Origin: Microglena sp. YARC
Taxonomy: Eukaryota; Chlorophyta; Chlorophyceae; Chlamydomonadales; Chlamydomonadaceae
Length of the DNA: 64,000 bases
NCBI GenBank assembly: GCA_022414725.1
Contig: CM039464.1
Coordinates: forward strand, 21,613,781-21,677,780
Direction of reading: 5' to 3'
Shown here in pieces: positions 39,168 through 51,400 of the stretch. The notes under the pieces are model-generated. The model was not told the origin of the DNA and searched no databases. It saw only the letters and a list, made by a program, of their open reading frames with translations. The translations under genes were made by a program, and so were the position numbers. The first letter of the stretch is position 1. Each line of letters starts with the position of its first letter.

Positions 39168-40284
39168 AAAATACATTTTTGCTACTCCTAGGCTTTGGGT
39201 ACAAAAGAAGAAATCCCATATGTTCCACATGCAGCCTCAGATGGTTGGGGTGGACAAGCCAAGAGGTGAGCAGATAGCAGTGGGATAAGGGAAAATGCCT
39301 ACTTCACTCTGGAGGGTAAATTCCATACCCCTGGTTGAGAAACATATGTACTTGTATAGGGAGGGGTATCGAGGTAATGATGCCCACAGCCATGTTGACA
39401 AGTCCAAGAAGATACAAAACAACACCCTAGTATGTCGAGGTGTTGGGATCACGCGCAATAATAAGAAAATAATAAGAATACTATGGGGAAGAATTTGACG
39501 ACTGCTTCCAGGAAATGTTTCTGCGGAACGGAAAAAGGCTGTCCCTTTGAATGCAATTTATATGATAAACATAGCTAAGTAGCTACCTAGCAGAGAAAGT
39601 GCATAGAGATGGTCGGACAGACAGCCGTATAGGATGAAACTAAGGACTCCACTATCTTGAGTGGTGATGGTGGTGGGTGGGGGACAAGCTTGTTGAATGC
39701 AGCCCTGGGGGAATAGATTGATGGAGCCCCCCACTCCCTGCCCCCTTATTATTTATATTTTATGCAGTCACTTATTCCTATAATGTGCATCCAAGACTAT
39801 AGTACATGTTGCTGCCCCCCAAGTTTAGGGTAATTATTTTTCTGAACTCCATATTGACTGACAAAGGAGGAAAGTATGGCATATTTTGCCTGTTAGGCAA
39901 ATCCTGCCTGGCATTCCACACTGCAACATACTGAACTATACATCTATTCAGCTTGAAAGAGAGGCCACAACACTGTTTCGCTACTTAGAGATTGACCCAG
40001 TGGCTAGCTCTGTAAGCTAGCTTGCAGCCAGGATGTGTATACCTACAAATAAGCAATGAGATGCTACCTTGCGACAAAGATCACGAAGGCTCGAGGAAGC
40101 AATACATGAGATGTGTCATTGATCAAGTTCACGAAGGCTGGAGGGAGCTATACATGAGATATGACATCGATCAAGATCATGAAGGCTAGAGGAAGCAAGA
40201 CATGAGATGCGGCATTGATCAAGAGCACAAAGGATGAAGACCATGAAATGTGACCTTTACTCTGACCTGCATTACTTAGCACTG
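39168..40284. other. Unassigned flank of the satellite
   Basis: No gene or clear repeat was found, apart from a loose tandem motif near 40075-40215 (GATCACGAAGGCT, AGGAAGC and ACATGAGAT, repeated about four times at ~50 bp spacing). Confidence 0.5.
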
Positions 40285-40490
40285 ACAGGTCTTCGGCAGA
40301 AAATTGGGAGAGAGTGTTAGCTATCGGAGCAACAGGTGGCACAAGAATCGAGTGTTTACCAAAGCCAGAGTTTACGACTTTGTTAGGGCCAGGGTTTCTT
40401 GACAACATGACAAACCAACAAACAACTGGGCGAAGGGGTAACCCTGAGGGATCCCGCCCACCAGAAGGGGAGGGCTCCGCCAAAAAAAGA
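40285..40490 (+). repeat. SINE-like dispersed repeat, copy c
   Basis: Contains GCAGAAAATTGGGAGAGAGT, TAGCTATCGGAGCAACAGG and the GC-rich end GGGCTCCGCCAAAAAAAG. Same orientation as copies a and b. Confidence 0.78.
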
Positions 40491-41269
40491 GAAAAGACAC
40501 TCTCTATACATCGTAAACCTAGCATCCTTGCGCCTGAGTGATATCTGCTGGTTAAGGAAGCGCGGAGTGCATATTCTGATCACATTCTATCTTGCATGGC
40601 CCAAGACAAGACTGGCTTGTGGCTGGACACCACAACTGAAAACGAGGGGCTCTTTGTACATGTAGCCCGTGAACCGATGTGTGGGGAACACCACATCTGA
40701 CATACGGTGTTGTCAGATGTATAACCCATGCACAGTGCCGGTGTGTGTTGAATAGATATGCAGTTTCATCACATTAAGGAACACACCCTTCACAATTGCG
40801 GACATTCCTGTCTCCTGGCTTGGATAAGGTAAGGATCACTCCATGGAGTGCTTGGTATTAGGCCCTGCTCAAGAACGGAATGTGGACAGCAGGTGGCAAC
40901 AGCGGACCGTTCATCCTCTCATCCTGGCATCGCCCACCCCCATCTCTACAAACTTGTCTCCTTTCATCGTCAAACCCCACTGTATGCTATTGCAGGCTCC
41001 CGACAGAGGTGACTGAATGAAAGTTTCTTTTGTCAATACAACAGCTTGCATCAGATGCGCCAGTGCTTTTACTTGCACTGGGAAATACAGCCTGGCTGGG
41101 AGCTTACACGACATGATATGAAGTGATGTGTGGGTGGGTGGGGATGACGCACAGGCATAACCCACTCTGTAACACAGCCCACATAAGGTAAATTGGCTGA
41201 TGATCTCATACGCACCGCGGGAAGTAATAATAATAACAAGCAATAATTAGTATAAGGTCGCTACGACCT

Positions 41270-42400
41270 GTATCAGTGTGCAGGAGTCCTATCTCGCAGG
41301 CACAATGGGGTACAACCTGCAGCAGTGCAAGGGCAATATTGCAGGGGTACAACTTCCGGCAGGGCTGGATGGGTACAATGCAACAGCATCAGTGCAAGCG
41401 CATTACCTGCAGCAGTGCATGGGGGCAAGGGTACTAGTGCAGAGGTAAACCAGCGAAAGTACAAGCGCACTACCAGCAGCAGTGCATGGGTGCAAGTGCA
41501 AGGGTACTAGAGCAGGGGTAAACCAGGGAAAGTACAAGCGCACTACCTGCAGCAGTGCATGGGTGCAAGTGCAAGGGTACTAGAGCAGGGGTAAACCAGG
41601 GAAAGTACAAGCGCACTACCTGCAGCAGTGCATGGGTGCAAGTGCAAGGGTACTAGAGCAGGGGTAAAACAGGGAAAGTACAAGCGCACTACCTGCAGCA
41701 GTGCATGGGTGCAAGTGCAAGTGCAAGGGTACTAGAGCAGGGGTAAAACAGGGAAAGTACAAGCGCACTACCAGCAGCAGTGCATGGGTGCAAGTGCAAG
41801 GGTACTAGAGCAGGGGTAAACCAGGGAAAGTACAAGCGCACTACCTGCAGCAGAGCATGGAGGCAAGTGCAAGGGTACTAGTGCAGGGGTAAACCAGCGA
41901 AAGTACAAGCGCACTACCTGTAGCAGTGCATGGGTGCAAGTGCAAGGGTACTAGAGCAGGGGTAAACCAGCGAAAGTACAAGCGCACTACCTGCAGCAGT
42001 GCATGGGTGAAAGTGCAAGGGTACTAGAGCAGGGGTAAAACAGGGAAAGTACAAGCGCACTACCTGCAGCAGTGCATGGGTGCAAGTGCAAGGGTACTAG
42101 AGCAGGGGTAAACCAGGGAAAGTACAAGCGCACTACCTGCAGCAGTGCATGGGTGCAAGTGCAAGGGTACTAGAGCAGGGGTAAACCAGGGAAAGTACAA
42201 GCGCACTACCTGCAGCAGTGCATGGGTGCAAGTGCAAGTGCAAGGGTACTAGAGCAGGGGTAAACCAGGGAAAGTACAAGCGCACTACCTGCAGCAGTGC
42301 ATGGGTGCAAGTGCAAGGGTACTAGTGCAGGGGTAAACTGGCGTAAGTGCCAGCGCATTACCTGCAGCAGTGCACGGGTGCTGGTGCAAGGATGGAACAA
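41270..42400 (+). repeat. Minisatellite with a 73-bp unit, about 15 copies
   Basis: Units carry GCACTACCTGCAGCAGTGCA, then GGGTGCAAGTGCAAGGGTAC, then TAGAGCAGGGGTAAACCAGG and GAAAGTACAAGC. Two units carry an extra AAGTGC hexamer (79 bp). The first units (41270-41450) are more diverged, giving a gradient from old edge to homogenised core. CTGCAG is present in most units, and TGCAGCAGTGCA can form a short hairpin. Confidence 0.92.
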
Positions 42401-42893
42401 CGTGCATCACTGCTCACACAAGGTGATAAGGATGACCAACATTGGGAGCAGTTGACAAACGTCATGGAGGTGATGCTGAACGCACCACACTGCAACTTCC
42501 AAGCACTGGCTGTAAGGACAGTTATAGATCAGCGTTCTGCGGATGGTTTGGACTTGGGATTTCAAAACACTTCATTGTTCGTCATCCTCTAACTTGAGAA
42601 TTTGGCCTGACTATTATGTCATTTTGGCCCGAGAATCAAGGATTCTAAGAATGATCTGAAAATATGTCTGGAAAAGTGGAGGAACAAACTACGAGACACA
42701 AATCCGAACCATCCGCTGTACGGATCCCGGAAGGATCCCACCCAAGCTTTGAGATTGTACTGAAACCTACAATGCAACTGCATCCATTCTTCTCATGGTT
42801 TCACTCAACAAAGAAAGACATCATTGTGTCACTTCGTACACTTGCCGTGGTTGCCATTTATTCTCAGAGCCTCCACTCTTCTAAAGGCTTGCT
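42401..42893. other. Unassigned, 3' side of the PP2C-like duplicate
   Basis: Nothing recognisable. It would include the 3' UTR of the minus-strand fragment at 42894-43769 if that is transcribed. Confidence 0.4.
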
Positions 42894-43769
42894 CTATTGC
42901 GTTGGACCATGACTAGCCACTTTGCGCACCAAGGCTTCATCATCGCTGCTCACATGGGGCTGGTTGATGGCATGCGAGGAAGCTGTCAATCGAGCATAGA
43001 TCTCCCTCTCCGATTCATAATACATATATGGGATAGCCCCTGAGGACTCCGACCTCTCAAAGGGCACTCTGATATCCTCTGGAGAGGTCACTTTCTGAGG
43101 AACCTCATGCTTAAGGGTAGAGGAGAGGCTGGACACCTTTGCTCTTGCACTTGACCTTGTAGGGGGGACTCCAATGGTATGTGGGGCAGAGGCAGGGCAG
43201 TTGGTATTAGACCTAGGAGCCTCACCATTGGGTCCAAACAGGTTGCCACCATGCAAAGTGTAGTTTGTGATGTGGTTAGCAACCTGGGGCTTGGGAGCAT
43301 GAAAGGCGCGACTGATCCGGTCCAATGAGTTTGCATCCAACAAGGCTTTGAGACCTGGATAAGCCTTCATGCAGTCCACATCCGCAATGAACTGGAACCT
43401 GCTAGTGGATAAGGGGATGTCAACCACAAGCATGTCCTCAATCGCAGGTTTGAAGCAAGCAAACAGGCCTCCACTGCTGGCCTTCTTCGTCAATGGCAAG
43501 GTCTTCTCGTCAATCTCCCCAGCGCTCTCAGTGCCAGCGCGGAGGGCCAGCTTAGGAAAGCTAGTGTTCTCATCAGGCAGCACGTCGATAATGAAGATGC
43601 TGGTATCATCCAAACAGCGTAGATCCTTGGTGACTGCAGCCATGAGTGCGTTAGATGCATCTCTAGCTGACTTTGGGCGTGACAGCTTGGCGGCCTTTCC
43701 GAAGCTGAGCACATCCCAAAGCCCGTCTGAGGCAGAGATCAAGCGAGCACCAGTTTTGGGTACAAGGAA
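42894..43769 (-). pseudogene. PP2C phosphatase, tail-only duplicate (last exon)
   Basis: Reading from a TCGCAG acceptor at 43770, the exon begins FLVPKTGARL and contains the PP2C signature SDGLWDVLS and the final metal-site region DDTSIFIIDVLP. A ~190-residue tail follows. It is a paralogue of the last exon of the PP2C gene at 48447-49181: both share FLVP, SDGLWDVLS, KASSGG, ADVDC-xx-AYPGLK and NY-x-LHGG. No upstream exon carrying the DGHAG or SRSIGD motifs was found between it and the neighbouring gene, so no full catalytic domain can be assembled. The single reading frame is open and a start at 43847 is conceivable. Without upstream exons it would be catalytically dead, so a truncated duplicate is the likely reading. 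Confidence 0.7.
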
Positions 43770-43864
43770 CTGCGAGGTGGATTCACACATGGGAGGATGA
43801 GATTGGTTAGTGTGCTGTTTCTTACGCTGTGGAAGATGGGTGTACATGCTGTGTGCATGCCAGA

Positions 43865-43915
43865 TAGAGCGAGCTCCATCTTAGGGTATCAATAACTGCA
43901 AGGTGAACGCACACA
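43865..43915 (-). pseudogene. Relic of the same PP2C exon edge
   Basis: The plus-strand text near 43868-43912 (GCGAGCTCCATCTTAGGGTA and following) aligns with 43743-43790, the acceptor edge of the exon below, ~125 bp away. It is a decayed tandem copy of the acceptor region. Confidence 0.6.
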
Positions 43916-44171
43916 GGGAAAGGTGGAGGGTGAGAGGGAGAGGGGGGCGGCAGGGAGGACAGGAGTGGGTAGGAAGATATGTTTTCTGTTGCAATGGGGA
44001 CAATAAGCCAACTGTGTGTGACGGGGGAGGGGGGTAGAGGGCGGGAGGCCTGTGGAGTAACCTAGTCCTGACATGTCTAATCTGCTCCCTGGTTTCTATG
44101 GGTATCGCAAGGGGGGACTCGGAATAGAAAGACTGTGAGCAGCCCAGAGTTTGCTGAGAGACCATTTAACA

Positions 44172-44238
44172 ATGAAAGAAGACGGCGAGCAGCCAACTCT
44201 TTCTGGCTTAAGCTATGTTACCAAGTTCAAGTAACAAT
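44172..44238 (+). repeat. GCAGCC-hairpin dispersed repeat, copy 6
   Basis: Contains GAAGACGGCGAGCAGCC and GTTACCAAGTTCAAGTAAC. The loop part is diverged. Confidence 0.75.
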
Positions 44239-44830
44239 GGAATTAAAAAAATGCTGAAGAGGTACTGGTGGGGCCATCCGGCATTAAGCCAGAATCATTA
44301 ACGTAAAATAAAAACTTACCATACATTTTTCATTCATTTGTTTGATGGGCCAAGCACTTAATTGGCGTTCATTTACTGAATGGTGCGGTCAACCTGTCTC
44401 CACCCTTTCTTATCTGGAACCCTCCCGTTCTGGGAAGGTTGTATGATCTGTTGCCAAATACCGTAGATGATGCCAAGCGCGAGGATAGAGGCATTACACT
44501 TCTATCAAGTGCTATTGCTTGCGGCACCATCCTCATCCAGGGTGAAATTCCCATCGCACATGGGGTAGGTTTAGGGTTTAGGAACCCTAAATCGTCGCGC
44601 ATGGGGTAGGTTCAGAAAAAAGAAACTATGTTCCAGAACTCTGAAAATGGTTTCCATATCTCAGACATGTGTTTGAATGATAGGAGTGATGCTTAGTTTT
44701 GTATATTTTGATAACGATGACATTTTCCTGGTTATTTATTGCCTTTGGTATTGGACTGAGTTGGAAGATGGAGCAGAGATTGGGCCAAGTTTATTTTGAC
44801 GAGAAATGCTTTGATTTGATCTGATCATGT

Positions 44831-44912
44831 TACTACCAAAGACGGCAAGCAGCCGAATTGTTGGCTTGAGCCATGCATCCAAGTTCAAGTCCAACAAGGC
44901 GGTGAGCAGCCC
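44831..44912 (+). repeat. GCAGCC-hairpin dispersed repeat, copy 7
   Basis: Contains CCAAAGACGGCAAGCAGCC and CCATGCATCCAAGTTCAAG, followed by a second partial start (GGCGGTGAGCAGCCC). Confidence 0.75.
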
Positions 44913-45171
44913 AGTGTTGACTGAACAATTATGTAACACTTATTCTTCTTGCTCTGAAGGATGATCAGTTACAACCTGTATCTTTCACCCCCCTGTGATT
45001 CGGGTGATCCTTGAGCTGTCGAATACCTAGCATGCCCTACTCCCCGAGCTATGCCTCTACTCGTCTTTTATTCTTGTTGTGAGACCGAGCAAAACCAAAT
45101 GAATTGATCTCCTGAACTGTACATCCCATCCTTTCCCACACTCAAGACTGACTACTTTTTCTTTCCTTACT

Positions 45172-45345
45172 TTTTGGCGGAGCCCCCAGGGTCACCGCTT
45201 TGTCCGATTGCATGATAGTCCGTCACGTTCCAACCCTAGGCCTCGTAAATCCAACCTCCACCCTTCAAAAACTCAGACAGATCGAACCTCGTTGACAATT
45301 TTGAACGCACCCCGCCAATTTTCTGCGTCAGTTTCACGCCTAGGG
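45172..45345 (-). repeat. SINE-like dispersed repeat, copy d (inverted)
   Basis: The reverse complement matches the family: the plus strand starts TTTTTGGCGGAGCCCCCAGG and ends CCGCCAATTTTCTGCGTC. Confidence 0.72.
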
Positions 45346-46859
45346 CATGTCTTCCTCCATCACTTGGTGGCGTGGATGTTTAGGGTGTGGTGTGGTGAGG
45401 TGGCAGGCTTCTTTGGTGTGTTTGGCAGGGCAGGTCAAGGGGAGGTAAATTGACCACAATAACCTGCATAGTTATTTGATGTGTCAACACCCTTATGACA
45501 AAATTAAGCTCTAAGGAGTGGGGTGTTGTGATGCTCATACTCCACATGTTGTGTCGCTAACCACACAGACAGTCAGTAGCCTGAAGGCTTGAACACCACG
45601 AAATCAAAACATACTGTTTGCAAGTCTATGGCGCAATGCTGTGCTATTTCAATGATCAGCAAATGTTTCGTATTCAGTTCAGTATTCAGACTCCTTACTG
45701 GGAAATATATTATACATGAAATATATAATATAGGTACATTCAGGAGGGTGAAAACACAAGTTCAAATATATCTGAAGGGGGAGGAGGGGCCATGCAATTT
45801 ACTAGAAGTTAGCACATCCAGCAGCAATCAATCACCTCTTTCACATGACATCACTAAAACCCTGGAGTATTGTGGGGAGCCAGAGCAAACATTACATTTC
45901 AGCTTTCCGCAGCCAGCCAATAGCTTCCGTATTGTTCTTTGCCTTTTTTTCAACCTTATTTGCCTTAAATAGGATTGCCTCAAAACTGCCCGAGCTTCAT
46001 GAAGCCCACCAAGAGGCCTACATGTAAAGCCTATCATGAAATCAAACCAATGCATGGGTCCTTTTGGGTCCTCCCGGATATATAGATGGCACATCAAGAA
46101 ACTAGAGTCTAGCCTTCAACTTTGCACGCACAGCTGCAACGTATGCCACCTCTACTAGCAGATCACATGTACCACAAGATTTCCACATGTTGAATTACAT
46201 GACACATATTTTATAACTAGGGGAATCAACGAGCTCTTGTAATAAAACAAGGCACTGAAAAAAGATAGAAAAAAGCAGGGAAAAAGAAGATGATCGTTTA
46301 CCGCATCCTCAATCACGGCCCTGAAGGGTCCGGACGCCTCAAAAGCACCGAGACAGATCGAATTCGATTTTGGAGAAGGTAGATATCGATCCGGGGGGGG
46401 AGTCGAGCCGGTTTCGTACAAATCTTCGTAACTTCTTCGCCAGGCTAAATCTGACAGATAATGTAACCACCGAAGCGAGGTTGAGCTCGAGAAGTGACCT
46501 CCACGGGTTCCAGGCCTCCAAGTGTGAAAGTCGGGCCGAACCAAAAACTCAATATTTCCAACCCACACCTCTTGAATGTATAGAGAGTACTTAGGCATGC
46601 AACATAGCCATAAAAACATCTTCAAATTCTCTAAACACCAAAACTTTCTCATGACCAGGGCTAGGAAAGGGGGCTTGCTTGACAACTTTGTCCAACTATG
46701 TCTATGTAAATCCACGTGTAAGACCACTCATAGATACCTATTTGAGATGATCATAATACATCCTGCTGTGACCCCCCTAATTATAATTGGGGGTGGAGAT
46801 AAACAAAATCAGAGCATAGAGCCTAAAATCAGGGCATAAGGCCTGAAAAACGTCCTAGC
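45346..46859. other. Unassigned region
   Basis: No gene family, RNA gene or repeat was recognised. Open frames of up to 190 codons exist on the minus strand (46155-46727) but show no known motif. Confidence 0.4.
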
Positions 46860-46882
46860 CCCCCCCCCCCCCCCCCCCCCCT
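46860..46882 (+). repeat. Poly-C run
   Basis: About 23 C, in an unassigned intergenic stretch. Confidence 0.8.
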
Positions 46883-47209
46883 CCCGAAAAAAACAGGAAA
46901 AGGTTGAAAAGGGTCCACAGAATTTGCCTAAATTGGGGGGATTGAGTATTTAGGTTACTCGCACTCAGACCTTGCAAGGCTACCACACTACAAAAAGTTC
47001 TTAGAATATCATAGCTCATCCAGAATGTAGATGGCGCGTTGAGAAGTATCCACTTCCAACAAAATGAACGGTTGGCACTCAGTCCACAAGCGATAGGGGA
47101 TTAGGTTAATAGCTTATAACAATAAGTAGTTCCATCCTAAAATCTATAAACAGTGGATCCGAATATGTTTGATGCCATGCCCCAGATGTAAACTTCACCT
47201 GGGGCCCAG

Positions 47210-47590
47210 TGCATACCACTGAAGCACGATGCACAAGGGTAAGCATGAAGCACAAGCTTAAGCACGATGCACGAGGGGAGGCATGATGCATGAGCGTAAG
47301 CACGATGCACGAGGGGAAGTGTGATTTGCGAGCTTCAGCACGATGCACAAGGGGAAGCATTAAGCATGAGCTTAAGCACGATGCACAGGGGGAAGTGTGA
47401 TGCACGGGCTTAAGCACGATGCACGCGGGGAGGCATGGTGCTGCAGCACGATGCACATGGGGAAGGATGACTCACGAGCTGCAGCACAATGCACGAGGGG
47501 AAGCATAAAGCACGAGCTGAAGCACGAAGCACTGGGGGAAGTATGATGCACGAGCTGCAGCTCAATGCATGAGGGGAAGTATGATGCACT
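47210..47590. repeat. Minisatellite with a ~38-bp unit, about 10 copies
   Basis: Units of the type AGCACGATGCACGAGGGGAA, GTGTGATGCACGAGCTTA vary by substitutions and short indels. The minus strand reads as repeated ASCLS-type peptides because of the repeat and is not taken as a gene. Confidence 0.88.
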
Positions 47591-48264
47591 AGGACTACCT
47601 GGCGACATTCGAGTGATTGAGGTTCCTAAGAGAGGGAGCTTGCCTTATATGCCAGATACCCATAGTGATACTTGTGGTGGGCACCGGAGCAAGCCCCCCA
47701 CCTGCAAGCAATCCTGGTTACCCCTATGATATTTATTTACATGCCATCATCAAGCATGCATTCATGATACGGCAAGCAGCAACACTGCCCTGGGGGTGAT
47801 TGGGAAGATGTTGCAGTTGGTTGCATGCCAGTAATGCGCTGAGTACATGGGCTTTTGAGGATACTTCCAACAGCCTGAAAGCCCAGTTGGAGCCCTTGCG
47901 CCAGTGTGAGGCTTCAGCTAGAGAATGTGTTTTTCCCTCGTTGGTGTCTGTGATCTCCCCATCACCTGAGGTGGTTTTGATGACTGAGGAGGACATGACG
48001 AAGGAGGTGTGATGTCAACCTTGTGACTGGCACAGGACAGGACTACCTCCACACGGGTGCACACAACAACACACTGTGGTGTTTGCTAGTCCATGGGCCA
48101 TCCCGCTACGTAGGGTTCACGGCTACAGCATGCCCACGGGGGCAAGAACATATATAACCTGTTTAGATTCGAACTTCTAGACCGGACACTTCTCCACCCC
48201 AGAGCATTAGCTCAGCCATCACTGACACATTATTATAAGGGTACTAGCGCACAGATGGCTTGGG
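47591..48264. other. Unassigned region 3' of the PP2C gene
   Basis: No recognised gene. A plus-strand open frame at 47800-48012 has ordinary-looking composition but no family motif. Confidence 0.4.
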
Positions 48265-48408
48265 TGTAGGGACCGGCATATCGTATGATGAGGACCAAAG
48301 GCGAGTATGATATCATACAAACTGCATCATTTGAGATTGTACATAAATGGTAGCTTTAGCCTAGTCAGACTGCCGGCATCATATAATATCATACTGCTGT
48401 TCCCAACT
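48265..48408 (+). mobile_element. MITE with TGTAGGGA-type inverted termini, copy 3
   Basis: Starts TGTAGGGACCGGCATATC and ends GTTCCCAAC, a degenerate inverted terminus. It carries the same GGCGAGTATGATATCATA and GGTAGCTTTAGCC interior as copy 1. It lies about 40 bp beyond the stop codon of the PP2C gene, probably within its 3' UTR. Confidence 0.75.
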
Positions 48409-48446
48409 TGGGTGGCATCCTCAACTCACACATATATACATGTTTC

Positions 48447-51400
48447 TTAGGGCACGGAGGAGGTGGCAGTGCTGGACTCAGTGTAGTAAGTCATGTTTTG
48501 ACTCGCGGCGTGTACAGGCTGTGTAGCGTGGGGCAGCTCCCCTGATTCGCTTTCACGCAAGGATATATCTCCAATAGGCTCACTGCTTGCATGCTTGATA
48601 GGATCAGGTTGTTGATCGATATTCTGTGAAATACTTGGCCCCGCCATGTGGATGAAGTTGGTGCCTCCATGCAGAGAGTAGTTCATTAGGGCCGGGTTCT
48701 TGGCTGATGGCCCCTCCTTGGCCCTGGACATGGGGTTACGTGCATTGGCAAGCATCATCTTTAAACCTGGGTATGCTTCAAGGCAGTCCACATCTGCCAG
48801 CAGCTTCAAAGCACCATTCACGGCAGGTGAACCGGCCTCGTGCAGCTTCTCAACTACTTCTGGGTGGAAGCAGGAAAAGAAGCCACCTCCTGACGAGGCT
48901 TTGGGTGCGGACAATGGGTCAGGGGCACTGGAAGATGTGGGGTCGATCGCCTTGAGAAACACTGTGGGGAAGTTATTGGTAGTAGCAGGGAGGATATCAA
49001 GGACGATAATGGATGCGTCGTCCATCACACGCTGGTCTTCTTGGACCGCAACAAGCAGAGCAGCAGCAGCGGCCTTTTCAGGTTTGGTCCGGATCAACCT
49101 AGCAGCTTTGGCACAGGACAGCACATCCCACAGCCCATCTGATGCAATGACTAGACGCGCCCCATTCACCGGGACGAGGAACTGCATGGCAGTGCCCAAG
49201 GTTGTCTCAGTTACCCCATGCAGGACGGGTGGACAGGACGTGGGGTGGCAAAAATGGGGTGGCAGGGGAGTGGGTAGGGAAGCACAGCACTCATCACTTG
49301 AAGATTTGATGGAGACCCATGAGAGCGGGCAGGGGGGGGGGGGGGGGGGGGGGGTAACAGAAGTTACCCACTGCCTCCTAGCGGGTCAGCACCCACCGAT
49401 GTGATCAGTCGTCAAGCCCCAACGCTTGCGTGCTGGTCAGCAACCCTGACCCATTGTCTGCGTAGTGATTAAGGCCACGGGCAGGTCAGCGCCAGTGCTT
49501 TGACGTACTGGAACCCTGCACTACACCATGCACTACACTCAGTACCAATGAATCTGGAATGAGTTCGCTGGCTGAGATCAAAGTGCATACAATCAGTTCC
49601 ACAGACTCTTCGGCAGCAGCAGATCAAGAATGGTGAACGCTTGCCTGGCCGCCAACTCCAAAAGATGAGTGCCTTCTGTCAGGGACAGGTTGGGCAAGCC
49701 TTACCAGGTCCAGCTAGTCTGAAAGCACAGACTTGGCTGCTACAAGACTGCCTCGTCCATTGCATATGCTGATATGGAACCCACCCCATCACTGACTACA
49801 CTGTCATTGGATTGCCTTTATCAGGGGCTGGCGTGGTAACTACCCCTGGTAGCGACAACCAATTTGTGTAAACCCTTATCAGAGGGCATCATATTATGCG
49901 ACTGTCTGTTCGGTGGCACTTGTTCTACTCATATCTAGGAAATTGTACTGCGGGGGTATTTAACACCAGACATTCTACGAAAACCTAGGCAGTTGAACAG
50001 CGGGAGTATTCAACACCTGACATTCTCAGGCAGAACTTATCTGAGCTGCTGTGCAGAAGGGTATGGCTCCTACACATTGTCCGAGTATCAGATCAAAGAG
50101 CAGTTGTTTGGATGTGAAAACAAATAGGAATCTATAGCAGAGGGCGTGGGACCTGGCTACCGAGTCATCATAGCGCCCAGCGTGGGAGTTCTGGTGCCAG
50201 TTGTTGCAATACAAGTGCTTCAAACTTTTAGTAGGGGTTAACGCAGTGGGGCGTTAGCCCCATTGGCTTAAAGAATGCACCCTCACCAGGGTGTAGTTTT
50301 TAAGCTCTTGCAAGGCTACTAATTGAAAGATTGAGAATGGAGGTGGGTTTCATTAGGAACAGCTCCTGACCATGGGGGAGGAGGCTCATGATGGATTGAT
50401 AACAATGTCGAACTCTTATAATGCCCTAGGCTATTAGTGAGAAGGGCATATTTGGTTCTGCTTTGGGCTGCCAACGACTGTGTTTGGTTGAGAGAATGAA
50501 TACGCTTTGCAGGCCTGCACTAGCTCTGGCTTTGTGACTATTCCCTGAGACAGGACCGCTCCTTCAAACTCCTAAGTTTTTTCGTATTCCAATTAATTGA
50601 CCCGTTCCAAGCCTGTCGGCATTTCTTCTAGTTTGTCATGACCTTGAACTCTTTACATAACCAGATATAATTCTGGCAACTTGTAACCGTTTTCCTCACC
50701 CCTCGAACAACCTCCACAATCATCATTGGCACATCCATTTGGTGAGCTTCATAGTCAAACCTTGTGAGGCCTGCTTCCTTTAGGGACTGACACACACCTC
50801 ATTTTCCGACAACGACAATCACCAACACAGTTGTACTTTGGACACATGCGCAAGCACAACACCATCAACATCACACACGGACCCCCCCACAAGCAAGAGC
50901 ACATACACACATATAACAGCACACGCAGCAAGCTTTTACCTGACGTATGTGAGGTACTGGTACGACTTCCTTCCCTGCATCTAGGTCCCCTATGGAGCGT
51001 GACACACATAAGCCCCCAGGCCAGATGCGCATGGGACCCACGCCCTTCTCCTTGGCCTTGGCAGGACCTTGCAAGTGGAAGCCTAAAGATGCAAGGTTGC
51101 ATCCTGCAGCCCTCAATCTGGCCTGCTCCTCTGTATTCGTGTGAATCCGATGGCTCCGGGTGACTTCCACAATGGTGGAACCCGTGTCAATGATTGCTGC
51201 GGAATCGCCAGTATTTGCTACCGTCACTAACCAGCCAGTGGTCACGACAGCCGTCACGGTTGTACCTGTTCCAGGCAAAGCATTACAGCAAGTGAGATGC
51301 AAGGTAGCCAAAGGAAACTTGAAATAACTGAATGCTAGTAGAAGTCAACAACACTGGCGCCATCAGCCTACTGACATGTGGCAGAAGGGACCACAGCATA

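Noticed and set aside
43770..43847. Start codon at 43847 for the PP2C duplicate
   Set aside because: The added residues are not conserved and cover the intron-side sequence before a good acceptor; kept only as a remote possibility.
45828..46727. Minus-strand frames of 89 and 190 codons
   Set aside because: No family motif and no convincing exon boundaries; left as unassigned rather than called genes.
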